Part shown: positions 20,882 to 33,800 of the stretch, piece after piece
Layout of the letters: each line of letters begins with the position of its first letter
Position numbering within the stretch: the stretch's first letter is position 1
Program-made: the position numbers and the translations under genes
Notes under the pieces: model-generated
Database searches by the model: none
Told to the model about the DNA's origin: nothing
Seen by the model: the letters and a program-made list of their open reading frames with translations, nothing else
NCBI GenBank assembly: GCA_009746045.1
Contig: RPFO01000225.1
Coordinates: forward strand, 979,090-1,043,089
Reading direction: 5' to 3'
DNA: 64,000 nucleotides
DNA from: Mesostigma viride
Taxonomy: Eukaryota; Streptophyta; Mesostigmatophyceae; Mesostigmatales; Mesostigmataceae

Positions 20882-21833
20882 ATCGGGCGGGCGAGCTCAT
20901 GCGCTTAAAACTTGCAACATGTCCCGATGGCGCCAAGTGCACAGTATTTTGCTTTGTACAGCAAGAAATTTCAATAATGGGGGAAATGGCCTTTTTAACA
21001 CAAAAGCACTGCAAGTGCGTAATCTGTGGAACTTTGTGTTGGTCTAAGAAGGCCAAGGTACCTTCCAAGGGAAGATTAATGAAATCCCTCTAAGGGAGCA
21101 ACATTCCCCATTCTTCAAGGAAACGCTGTCAGCTGTTCTTCAGGGCCATAACTCCACCCAAATGGCCTTCAGGGACGCAACATTGTGACAATTAAAGCAC
21201 TGGCGCATACGGTAGGTTGAAAATTGAAGGCATTAGCCACCGTTCTGGCGCAAGTTAGGTATTTACCGACGCGAGTTTTTTCAGCTTTTCATTATTATTG
21301 AGGTCACTCACCGCCCTTCATCATTTTCAGGTCTAATACTTGCTTACGGAGTACGTATTGGTCGTACTCTACTTACAGTAGACCGTGCTATTTTTCTTCA
21401 AGTTTGCAGCACACGTGTAATACCGCCAGTGAGTCCGCAACTCCCGCGTATCCAGGAATCTACTTCCCGCGCATTCAACTCATGACGCGCCGCGCCGGTT
21501 CATTATAATCCGTGACGAGAAGTCGAGAACATATTTTTCATTTGAATTTGGTAAATCGCGCCCTTGCAGACGCCAGTTGCAGAAACCCATCATGGCGAGA
21601 GAATGATATCGGTTGCGATGCGTAAATGGGCACTCAACTCGAGCTGATTCACCACGTTCCATCAAACATGGAGCGCTGCAAAAAAAAGTAAAAAGGTGTT
21701 TGGCTCAAGAACCCCCGCCGAATGTTTTATGGTGCAATTAGTTTTGACGCCGTTACATTTGGTCGGTCCGATATATGGCAATAAACCGCCGGCTGGAAGG
21801 TACCTTCTTTAGCATTTTGTAATCGCAACTACC
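20882..21833. promoter_or_regulatory. Shared upstream region of two divergent genes
   Basis: RAD51D starts at 20881 on the minus strand and the coiled-coil gene at 21834 on the plus strand. The 952 bp between them are less GC-rich than the flanking exons and contain no repeat I recognise. A bidirectional promoter is an inference from the layout. I see no convincing TATA box or named element. Confidence 0.4.
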
Positions 21834-24800
21834 ATGAAAGCAACAAGCCTCATCCCAGGTAGTTCTTGGGGAACTAGGGTTAGAGCGCAGTCAGCCGAAG
21901 ACCTTGACCAATTTCTGCAAAGCTGCCGGACGCAATTCAATGCTCTGCATTCTAGCCCTGCATCGAAACCCAAGGTAAAGGAGCTCAGCCCGAGAGACGC
22001 GCAGACCCCTGAGACGCCAACAATGGATACTATGTCCGAACAAGCACTCTCGGCAACGGTGAGTCCCATGCTTTACCCGCCTATTTGAAATTATTGTCCT
22101 CCGTACTTACAGAGACTTGCCAAGGTAGAGACTTGCCAAGGTGCCGTCAGGTCATTGCTTCGAGCAAGGCGTGACCATGGTTTAAACATGCGCATAAATA
22201 ATATGCGTTGGAATTTTATTTTGCAGTTGCCTGAAAATCCAGGCCCTCGCACTGGCGGATCCAGAGAAGCCAGCGAGGACCATCCTGCTGAATCCAAAAG
22301 CCAGACGTCGCCTCTACCACCGCTGCATCCCCAGTCCCATAGCCTGGGCGGGAGCTCTGAGGAAGTCGTTATCCTGCGACGACGTCTGACGTCATGCCAG
22401 GTGCGTGCGATGGAGATAAAAGAGGCTTTAAATATATGATTTACATCGTGGTACAGGATATGCGACTTCCAATGGTTCTACCGTGACCATGCATTTCCGC
22501 ATGATATTCATTCCTCTTGGTGATTGCTTTCAGCTTTCGGCTACAACGACTGGCTCTCCCCCTGAGCTTCAGAACGACCCTATCTGTTTTCGTCAGTAAT
22601 GCAGTTTCCCCGGTATCCGACTTCCGCATTAACCACTTCCTCCTCCCCCCACCCCCCCCACCCCCATGCTTGCTCCTCAGAACGCGTGGGACAAGGACCG
22701 GCAAGAGCTGGCGCAAGTGAAAAAGGAACTGCGGGAGCTGCAGGAGCAAGTGTCACCCGGTGGGCCCTGGCTACAGGCCAGGGCGTCTGTCCAGGATGCA
22801 GAGACTTGCCCTAGTGCGGAGGGCCTAGCCTTTGGTTTCCCAGACCCCGACGCATTGCCCTCCTGTGCTCGCCCACCTTCTGCAGCATCCGGCACCAGCC
22901 CTACGCCCGCCTCCTCCCCCGCAGCCGACGCGGTCATCGTGGCGGGGCTCCTGTCCAAGGTGGATATGGCCAGGGAGGAGGCGGCCTCCCTGCGCTCGCT
23001 GCTGGCGGCCGCAGTTGACAGGGAGAAGCGGCTGATGGACCAGCTGGCCAGCACGCAGGAGGAGGCAGCGGCGCGCAACGCCCAGGTGGCGGCGCTGCAG
23101 GCGGCGATGGAGGCGGCGCACGTGGGGGCGGAACGCTACGCGCAGGTGGGCATGTGCGCGTGCGCTAAATCGCGACATCTTCTCTCCCCCTTGTGCCGGC
23201 ATGGTGGGTGTCTTGCCGGCTTCCCTCGGCGTCTTCTCTCCCCCTTGTGCCGGCATGGTGGGTGTCTTGCCGGCTTCCCGCGACGTCTTCTCTCCCCGTT
23301 GTGCCGGCATGGTGGGTGTCTTGCCGGCTTCCCGCGACACCCCGGTTCTCCCCATGTGTAGCCGCGCGTGCGACCACCGCATCCCATCCCTCCTGTCCCT
23401 TGTGTGCGCCCACCATGAGATTGCGTATGCTGGCCCACCCCTGACCCGTGGCATGTCGGCGTGCATGCATGACCATGGACCACATCACTCACACACGGCA
23501 CACAGGACATGAGCACGCGCCACGCCCGTGAAGTGGATGCATGCAAGCAGCAGGCAGCGGCTGCCGAGGCGGCGTTGGCAGAGGCAACGGACCAGCACCG
23601 GGGCCAGGTGGCGCAGCTGCAGCAGCGCGTGGCGGAGCTGGAGGAGCAGCTGCAGGCCAGCGAGGTGAGGCTAGTACGCGGGTGGGCCGGGCAATGAGGA
23701 ATGCATGAAGGATGTCCCAAATGAAACGCCCGCTCTGCCTCCACAGCTTCAATTTGCGGCACCGCACCCAGGCAGTTTGCACCCGCATGACCTCGCCCAC
23801 CCAGCCTCCACCTCACGGCATCTGCCTCCGCCCATGCCCTTCCTCCCATGATGCCCATCGCTGCCCCTATGCCCCCCCCATGCATCAAGCGTGCAAGCCG
23901 TGCCGCAGTTACCCCTCCGCCCAGGACCTGGTCATGAGGGCAGGCCACGCGCCCCCATGGTATGCCGCCCGGCACTTGTTCTGTGCAGTGCCTGCCCATT
24001 GTGATGGCATGCCAGAGTGGATTGCCCACCTGTGCCCGCGTTTTTTTGTGACCATGCATGCTAGTGCTGCGCTGTCACACATCATGCTCCCCCCCCATGC
24101 ACAGGAGAGCGGTGCCGAACAAAGCCAGCGGGCAGCAGCGGCGCACGTGGAGGTGGAGAGGCTCACGGCGGAGCTGGCCACGTCCCATGGACACCTGTTG
24201 CGTCTGCAGAGCAGCAACGAGGTCATGGAGTCGCACTGCAACCAGGTGGGATGCGCCGTTGGGTAGCGGGCAATCATACTAGGCAGCCAGCCAGAAGCCC
24301 TGCCTTGACGTGAGGCATCCTTTGCGTTTCCTGATCTAGAGCTGGGTAAGGTGACCCCCCGGAAGGCAAGGCCCTTGCGAAGCCTAGCATATGAATCAGC
24401 ACCACGATGGGAAGGGCTAATCACAGCTTTCTGCTAGCACCCTTTAGTTTTGATCGTTGTCCAGTGCACCCACCCCTTCCCTGCCCTTGCTAGTTCCTCA
24501 GCCACTGCCTGCCTCACAACGCACCCATGGGCCATGGCACCTGGGGACGTGACGGCAGCAAACCACCATCCCCTGCAAATCTCTTCCTGCGATCGGGTGC
24601 CAGGGCTTGCTGATGTAATGGTGATCGGGTGCCAGCGCTTGCTAGTGTAATGATGATCGGGTGCCCCTGCGCTGGCGGTGCCCTCTCTACGCGCGCAGGC
24701 GGTGGAGGAGGTGTCGCGTCTGCGAGGGGAGCTGCACGTGCTGTCCGCGCGCCTCAGCAGCCGCGCCAGCAGCACCAAGCAGCTCGAGGTGGGGATGGGC

Positions 24801-27800
24801 GCTGCACACGGGGAGCCACGCAACCATGTAGAGGGCAGATCGATAGCGACCACGTACCGTGCGGGCACCTTGAGTGGCGACAGACGCTGGTATTACGTCG
24901 CATGCACCCTTGCAAGGACAACCAGGAACACGTGGAATGTTGCTGGTCGTTGATGGTAGCCAGGGGAGGTGTTAAACATGCGCTTCGACATGAGAACAAG
25001 GGGGCCAGATCCTGAGACTCAGGTGCGCACGCACCAGAGCTCGGCCTGCTGTTCCCACGCAAGAGAATGGGTCGTGTTTCTGTGTGGGCTGCCAATGTCC
25101 GAGGTGTACGTACCATAACTGTTTGAATGTGCTGTGGTGGTTTGAGATGGATAGCTGGGTGGGTGGCCTGACCTGTGGGTGGGTACAGACAGGTGGATGG
25201 GGGCATCCGTAGGTACATAGTGGGTGGAGATGATGCGATATGCGGGTAAGTGGTGGGGAGTTTGTCGAAATTGCGGGGGGGGAATGAGGGGGCTGCATGC
25301 ACGTCTGCATTAGAGGGTGGGGGCGAGGCAGGCATACCGTTTGATGAATGGGTGGAGAGTTGGATGCATGGCCGGCCGCGCCAGCGGGCAGGCGAGCTAT
25401 GTGTGGCTGCATATCTTAGGGGGTGATGCATGGTCGGTGCATGACAGCGCAGTGTGCACATGTAGGGATGCCCAGCAAGTTCTTTCCGTTGTTAGTGTAA
25501 GTTTGTGATAGGGCACGGAGGCCATGGAGAAGTGCGGAAACCGTCACGGCCCCAGATCATGCTGGCATGCTGGTGAACGGCGCTCCCCCCATCGAATGTT
25601 TTGTGTATCGTTTCCCTACCTGCGCCCCGCCTGCGTCCTGGGAACGACCCGTTGCCCCCGCATGCGCAGCTTCAAGTGCAAGATGCACGCGAGGTGGTGG
25701 AGGAGAACGCGCTGCTGCGGGAGCAGGTGCGCGCGCTGACCCACGAGTGCAGCGACCGCATGGCGCAGGTGGCGGCCATGCAGGCTGCACTCGCCTCGCT
25801 GCTGCGCGCTGTGCAGGAGCAGGCGCCGCCCACACCGCAGAGGCAGGGCGCGGGCGATGCAGCGACGGGAGCCCCGCGCGTCGGTCTAGCAGCCGGCACG
25901 GATCGCGCAGCCAGTGAGGGTGATGTGCTGGCGCCGCGCACGCCGCTGCAGAACGCCACCAACCGCATGCTGGCCCCCGCATCGCCTGCATCCACCATGG
26001 GCTCCGCCACCAAGCCAGCCATGCAGAGGGTGGACGCGCCGACACCGACAGCGAGGCAGGAAGGCGACGGCCCTGGGTCCGATGAGGTGACGTCCAGCGG
26101 CAACAAGGCGGCACCCATGCGGGCCACAACGCCGGCCAAGCTGTCTGCTGCGCGTGTGGACACGGCGGCGGGGCTGCACCCGCGTGAGCTCACGGAAACG
26201 TTGCTGGTGGCGTTTGACCGCATGCGCGCGCAGTGGGCGGAGGCGCTGGGGGAGTCGCGGCGCCAGGTGGCGGAGCTGGAGGCCTCGCTGGTGCGTGCGC
26301 AAGCAGAGCACGCGCGTGCGCTGGCGCGGCAGCAGGAACTGGTGGAGGCGGTGGACGCGCAGCGGTGCGGCGCGGAGCAGGAGACGGGGCGTGCCCAGCG
26401 CCGGCAGGCGGAGGCCGAGGACGCCCTCGCGCAGAGGGAGAGGGAGCTGGCGTGGACGATCGCCAAGGGGGCCAGCGTCATGCATGAGGTGAGCGAGGGT
26501 GGCCAGCGTCATGCATGGGGAGCGCGAGGGGGTGTGCGCTGGTGTTTTTGTAAGTTGTGTGTTTTTGTAAGTTGTGTGGATAGGGGGGGGGCTATCAGTG
26601 GCTGGTGTGATCAGTATGGATTTACATGAGCCTGTGGCGAAGGATGCTGCATGCGGGGCGAGGATTGGGGATGCAGTAATGATGTGTGAGGTGGCGAGGT
26701 TATCCCATGCTACAGGATGCAGAGGCTTCCTTTGATGCCATCTGTCGGGTTCCCAACACATCTTCTTGGCGATCGGAGGACCATCTGACTCTGGCAGCAC
26801 ACGACGGTGTCTCTTCCCCCCTGACCACCCACGGACAGTTGCATGAGTCGCAGCAGGAGAATCAGCGGCTTGCGCGGGCGCTGGAGGAAGCCCAGCAGGT
26901 ATGCTTGTGGCCGCGCGCCACAGATGTGGGCCAGCTTGCAGCACGTCTTTTTCCTTAGCGCTGGAGGGAGGCTTGCTTATCAATGCTTTGAGCGATTTCT
27001 TCTACTAGGAGACGGTTGTCTAGTTGTGCTATGCCATTATGATTGCTCTCAGACTGTTACGTTAGGAATGCCTTTTGCATGGGGACCGCTGGCCAGGCCA
27101 GCCAGGGCATTCCTGTTGGAGTTTGCCCATGGACTTCAATGCGTGCACCTAGGTGCCATGGCTTGCTTGAGGGATGTATGCTCACGCATTGTCGGATGCC
27201 AGTAAACTCTTTTTAGAAGCGGGACCCCCCACGCCACTCACAGACACGCATTAGTTGGCATGACAGTGCCGATAATGTGACACGCCATGCTGCCCTGCTG
27301 TCATCGCCGGCAGTTATGTCCAGAGCCATGGCCACTGGGGAGCGGTGTGGGGAACAGGAGAGGGGAGCGGTGCGAGGGAGCGGTGAGGGGAACAGGAGAG
27401 CAGGAGTTACGGGAACACATCATAACCCGACAGTTTATTATCCTAGTCTTTTTTTTTTTCATGGACGTCTTATGGTATCACACGCATTCTCCCAACACCT
27501 GGCAGGTCGCCGCCGCGGCCACTAGGGAGCAGCAGCAGCTTGACACAATGTCGCGCCACCTGGAAGAACAGGAGCGCGCGCAAGAGGCCTCCCGCAAAGA
27601 GCTGCAGAGGTAAGGAGGCGCACGCCCCACTGCAGCTGTGATGTCAGCGAGTTTGGCACAATTGCGCATTGCCCTCGCGCCAGCGGTTGTCCTGTCTGCA
27701 TGCCATGCTTCACCCACGCCATGAAGCGCCACTTGATTGTAGATGTGGCACAGTACTACTTAGTCCGGCTGCAGCCTTGCAGGCTCTGAAGCAGTGTTTA

Positions 27801-30800
27801 AGGTTTCCGCACCACCAGGTGCTGGCAAACATGAGACCTGTTGGCCTTATGCATGGTGTGGTCGGATGCCGTGGGCTCCTCTGCTCAGCGGTAAGGACAC
27901 GCCGCCTCCAAACGCTGTATGTTGCAGGCACTTTGGGCCATGATCCGTTGTAAGATGTAAAGGTGCATGCCCAGACACGGTGCCCCCACTGCCCTGCCTG
28001 CTAATGCAAGCACCCACACCTTGTCTGGCCCTGCCTGCTGCAGGGTGAGCGCGCGCTACCGCGATGCCTGGGCGCGGCTGTGCCAGTGGAGGGAGGCGTT
28101 TGCGCACGTGGCCATGCCGGCTGCTGGGACATATGGTGATGGCAGCCGGCCGGACGGGGGGCATCGGTCACCACTGGTTGATGACATGGAGCCGCCCATG
28201 TCGCCCGTTGCCAACAATGGCCGTGTGGACAACAGCGACACGCCCGCGGTGCCCTCGGAGGCTGCATCCCCCTCGGTCAGGGAGGAGGGCCTGCTGCTCG
28301 CGTTGCAGGAGAGACAAGTCCTGATGGTGCGTGCTTGTGGGTGGTGCTGGGGCGTTCCTGTCGCTGTTGGGTGTGACTAGAAGCGAGCGAGGCATGACCG
28401 ATGCTCATGTCGCTACCTTCAGGGCACTCAGCGAGGAGAGGCTTTACCTGCCACGAACAAGTCAGTCAACTATATTGCCACTTGAGGAACAAGATGCCTT
28501 CAGGAACACTGGAGGAACAAGATGCCCTGGACACACTGGTCGACTGTGCTTGTGGGGTGGCTGGCGTGTGTGGATTACCCCTGGAAGGCATGTATCTCTC
28601 TTGCGCTCGCGAGTCTCAACGCTACCTCGGGTGCATCCACCCCAGCTGCAACTCGGTCACCCCCCAGCCACACACATTGCTGATTTCTCGTGCTGCGCGC
28701 TATATCTGGGACCATAGAGAGGTTATACACATGAGCCGAGCCCACCTGTGCCTGCCAAGTTTATGGCACTCTAGGTTCCTGGCGAGCTCAACCTGGTTAT
28801 CTGGTTTGCTCACACCCTGCTGCCTTGTTTGGCTCCCACTTGCCTACCTGGGCTCCTGGCCCTCGCTCCGTCTTCTACAGGACCAGCAGCAAGGGCTGAC
28901 GACAGCGCTGGCATCCGCCACAGAAGCCCTGGCCACCCATGCCGAAGACTCAGTGGCCCTCCAAGACCTGCGTGCGGCGCATGCGGACCTGCAGCGCGTA
29001 CACCGAGCGCTGCAAGAGGAGCACGCACAAGCGTGTGAGCAGCTGCGGGCGGTGGCAGAAGAGTTTGGGTCTGCGCGGGAGCTGCTGGCCGCGCAGGAGG
29101 CGGAGGTGGCGGCGCTGCACGAGGCCATGAGGGGCGCGGAGCAAGAGCTGACGACCGCACGGGAGGATGCGGTTGGGCAGGAGGGTTATCTGGGGGCCAA
29201 GCTAGCGGAGCTGGAGGCAGCGCGTGCCAAGCTGGCGGAGGTGACGGCGGACAGGGACAGTGCGGAGAGAGCGCTCACCAGTGCGGCGCGCGAGGGAAGC
29301 CGCCTGCGTGCACTGCTGCAGGAGAATGAGGCAGCACTCGGGCATGAGCTGGCACGTGTGCGCAGAGAGATGTGTGAGGCGGGGGAGAGGGCGGCGCGGG
29401 AGGTGGGCGCGGCAATGGAGGCGGGGGAGGCGGACGTGCGTGGCGTGAGGCAGCAGGTGGAGGAAATGAGGGCCGAGGTGGCAGCCATGGCGGAGGAGCT
29501 GGCCGCTGTGCTTGCAAATGCAGCGGTGGCATCCGCGGCTGCCTCCCAGCGGGGCAGCACCGCTGCTGACCTGGTTGGTACTAATGTGGTGGAGGGGGCA
29601 CCCAACCCGCCACCCACCATCGCATTCGTGCCCACCCCACACCAACTTTTGGATGTGGTGGCCGTGTTGGGGGGCGTCTCGGTGCGCATGGCCGGCCTGC
29701 TGGGCATGTGGTGCGGTCCAGCGGGGGAAACCTCCAGTCCTGTGGGTGACGCCTGCGCTGATGAGGGCAGCGCACAGCTGGCATCCGCAACCTCATCAAT
29801 GGCTCCCCATGCGCAGCTGCTGCCCGATGCGTCCCCGACCAGTGCCACGCTGCTGCAGCCCGATACTGCTGCGGTGATAGTGGCCACCGTGCCATGGGAG
29901 GGCATGGCATGGGAGGATGGGATACGCCAGGTACACGAGTTGGCAGGCACACTGCAGGGGCAGGTGGCGTCGCTGGCCGCCGCGGTAATGAAGGACCGGC
30001 AGGCAGCGCAGGCGCTGGCATCCGAGGCGGAGGCGTTGCGTGCGCAGGCGGTGGAGAGGGAGGCGGTGGCGGCGCGCGATCTGCAGGTGGCCGCCGCACA
30101 GGTGGAGGCGGCGCGGCAAGCGGAGGAGGAGGCGGCGCAGGAGGCGGCGCGGGCGGCCGAAGAACACGCGGACACACTCATGGCACGCGAGCAGCATGTG
30201 AGTGCGGTGGCTGGCAACACGCTCGCGTTGGGGCCGCTGCTGTACATCGATGGGCAGGTGTGGGCATTGGTACTTGTTCAGCGAAGCTGTGACTGGTTTG
30301 CGCTAGTTGGTGGGTTGTGGGTTGTGCGAGGAATGCTCCAAGGACTGATCCACAGGCTGGGGGGATAGGGGAAGATGGCCTGCGCGTGGTATGTGCGTTT
30401 GTCAGCGGACAACTAGCGCGTGTGGCAGCACAGTCGCTTGGACGAACCATCCATGGCAGCCAGGCAGTCACCTGTGTAGCTCTCTTTGAGGTCCTGCCAC
30501 TTGAGCGCACAGGTGGCAGGTGGATGCGCGCGGCACCTGTACTGGCATGCTGGCAGGCAGGCAGGTGGCATGGCCGACAGGTAGGTCATAATGTGGGTAG
30601 GGGCCTGCAACAAGAACAACATCTCATGTTTGCTGCGGGCGTTCTTTCCTCATGGTCACACCTGCTTCTGCTGCGGGCGGCTTGCTGGATCGTCTCATGG
30701 CCACTCGCGCATTCAGCACACGCTGCTGCTCAAGCGCTACGTGGCGTCGCTAGCAGCGGCGCAGGAGCAGGTGCAGGCGCTGCACGCCGCCGCCAGCGAT

Positions 30801-33800
30801 GCGAGCACCCTAGCCGAGCGATCGCGGCAACAGGCCGACGAGACGGCCCAAGAAGCCAAGCGGTGGCAGCAGCAGCTGGCGGCGGTGGAGGCGGAGCTTG
30901 AGGATGTGCGTGGCGAACTGGCGACGTCACAGTCTCACGTGCGCACGTTGGAGGCGCGCCAGCAGCAGCTGTGCGACCAGCGCGAGGAGGAGATGACAGT
31001 GCTGGACGAGACGGTCGTCAGCTGCAAGAGGATGCGCAACCGGGCGGTGCGGCACGTAGCGCTCGCGCGCACGCTGAGGGCGCGCCGCTACCGTGCGCTG
31101 GTGCTGGCCGCCGCCACCCGTGTGGAGAACAAACGGCTGGCTTCGGCGCTGGCTGACAGCCTTGCGCGTGCTGAGGTTGCGGCAGTGGCGGCGGCGCAAG
31201 CGGAGGCGCATGCGATTGCGGCGCAGGAGGAGAAGACAGCTGCGCAGGAGGAGGCGCGCGCACAGGCAGGGGTGGTGGGACAGCTGGCACGCGCTGAAGA
31301 GGACAAGGCGCGGCTGTCGGGCATGCTGGCGGCGGCAGTGCGCGTGAACGAGCAGCTGGAGGGCGAGCTGGCACGCATGCGGGACCAGGGGGCCAAGGAC
31401 AGGTGAGGAGGGAGAGGATATCTGACCACGTGCTGCCGAGAAGATACAATCCTCCCTCGAAAAGTGCTGGGATGCGGCGTGCTGGTGGCTCCAGGCAAGG
31501 GACCCGATCCCCGCTTACCGAGGGATGCGCGCTGCAACCACTCATTTAAAGGCCACCGCGCGCTGTTTGCGGGCGGATCCCTTGGACATGAGGCGTAGTC
31601 AGGAGACGATGGTGGTGCACTGGCCATGGTGCCATGCAGGCTAGAAGCGTGGAGTCCCGTCCCTCAGGACCAACGGTCGCCTTGGTGAAGGCGAGTGTGC
31701 CGCGGCGGCCCAGGCGGGGTGCCCAGCTGGCTGCTTGTCACCGCACTTGCCACCAGTGGTCTAGGGCCTGCACTTGCGATGGCTGGCTCGCTCAGATATG
31801 CACCGCATGGCAGGGCCCCAGATGCCCTGACCCTGCATTGTGCATGCCAGCATGGCTTACGGGACCATGTTGTGTATTGATAATGATGCTGGCTTTGGAG
31901 GATGACCTGGCATGTCGCAACAACCCCTGACCAAATGGCGTGTCTATGGACCCACGCAGCGGAGCAAGTCCCCTCCGCACGCTCTGATTGCTGCGTGTAT
32001 GCTGGCAGACGCATGCCTATCCACTCTGGTGGCAAAACAGGACACGGGGCAGGATGCACCCGACAGGACGGGCGTACTCCGTGCCCATCCCACCGCCCCC
32101 ATGGTGCCCCATCTAAATATATATATATATATAAATCCCAATCTGTGCCTTGCCCACCTGGCCCCCCCCACCCAGGAGTGAGCTTCTTGCTCTGGCGGAG
32201 GACGCAGCCGGCAGCGTGGCCGCACAGCTGAGGGAGGCACGCCGCGTGTGGGCGCACGTGGAGCAAGTGCGGCAGCAGGGGGTTGGGGGGCAAGCGACCG
32301 AGGGCCACCATGCCGGCACGCAAGGCCAGCGCGCACAAGCAGAGGGGGATGAGCACGATGACAGTGAGAGCGAGGACATGGGAGGGGCGTTTGAGGGGTC
32401 CGCACTTGTGGCAGATGACAGCACGGCAACCAGCGCCAGGCCCACTGACGCCAGCACAAGGGAAGACGACACCCATGGTCAGCTTAGCACGACCGCGGCA
32501 GTTGCGTTGATGGCTTCTCCCACGCAGCTGGCACCCTGGCATCCCCTGGCCCCTCCATCCCCTGGCGCCCCCCTCTCATCGCTGTCCATGATCGACGATG
32601 TGATGCGCACGTGGCGCGATGCGTGTGCGCGCAAGGATGTGCAGATTGCCGCGCTGATGGAGGAGTGCACGGGGACCCGCCGCGTGTGCCAGCAGTTGCA
32701 GCAGCAGCTGGTCGCAAGCGAGGGGCGGGAGGGCGCGCTGGCCACCCAGCTGGACGGGGCCAGGGCTCACGCGCAGCAGGCTGAGGCGCGGCTTGCAGAG
32801 GTGTGCGCGCAGCTGGATGCCACCACGGCCGCGCTGGAGCGCGCCAACCGGCAGCTGGAGGAGTGGCAGGGACAGCTGGCGGCCACGCAGGGGGAGCTGG
32901 ACGCGCGCCGCGCGGAGTTGGAGAGGGTGTCATGGGAGGCATCCGCCAGCGCAGAGGAGGCGCGGCGAGTGGAGGCGCTGCTTGCGGGTAAGGCAAACAC
33001 GTCTGTCGTGTATCGACGAGTGGATGTGTGGGAACCCCTTCATGTGCAAAGAAATTGGGACATGTGGCGGGTGTGTGGTGGGGTTAGATGGTTGTGCAAC
33101 AACCCATGTTAGCTGTTTCTTGCGATAAGCCTGGGCATGTCGATGCACACCAGCATGCGGCTACTAGTTGCATGCGCCATCGCGCTCCCTGCCCTGTCCT
33201 GTATTGTGGGTGGATGGCCGTCGAAATGCCACCATGCCCGCCCCAAGTGAGATGCCTTAGAGGGTGCCCCCCCATTGGTCACCAAGGGGAGCAGGGGCCT
33301 GTCCTCGGCTGTGTGTGTTGCACAGTATGGCCCCCCCACACAGCCTGCCATTGTGCGGGGAACCCTTTTGACAGTGGCTGCACTTCTCATCTCCCCTGGT
33401 CTTGTGCAGAGCGGGATGGCGAGCTGGCAGCTGTGCGCGAGCAGCTGCACCGCGCAGACCTACAGCTAGCAGACGCCACCACCCGCCTGGAGGACACTGT
33501 GGGCCAGCTGGCGTCGGCAGTGGCGCGATGCGAGGAGCTGACAGGTGATGTGCTGGCGGCACGCGCGCACGAAGCCGCGCTGGAGGCGGCGCTGGGTGCT
33601 GCCCGGGCCAGCGCTGAGGAGAGGCAGGAGGCGTTGGAGGAGAGTCGGGCGGTAGGCGCACGGCTGCAAGGGGCGCTGGACGCAGCGCATGCCCAGCTGA
33701 CCCAGGTGACGGCAGACAGAGACGACGCGCGCACAGACTGTCTCCACCTGGAAGCACGGCTGGGCGTGGCGGACGGCCTGTGCGAGCAGCTGCGGGGGGA

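Noticed and set aside
22825-24424. Antisense frames over coiled-coil exons
   Set aside because: Open only because of high GC; they cross sense exons and introns without splice logic.
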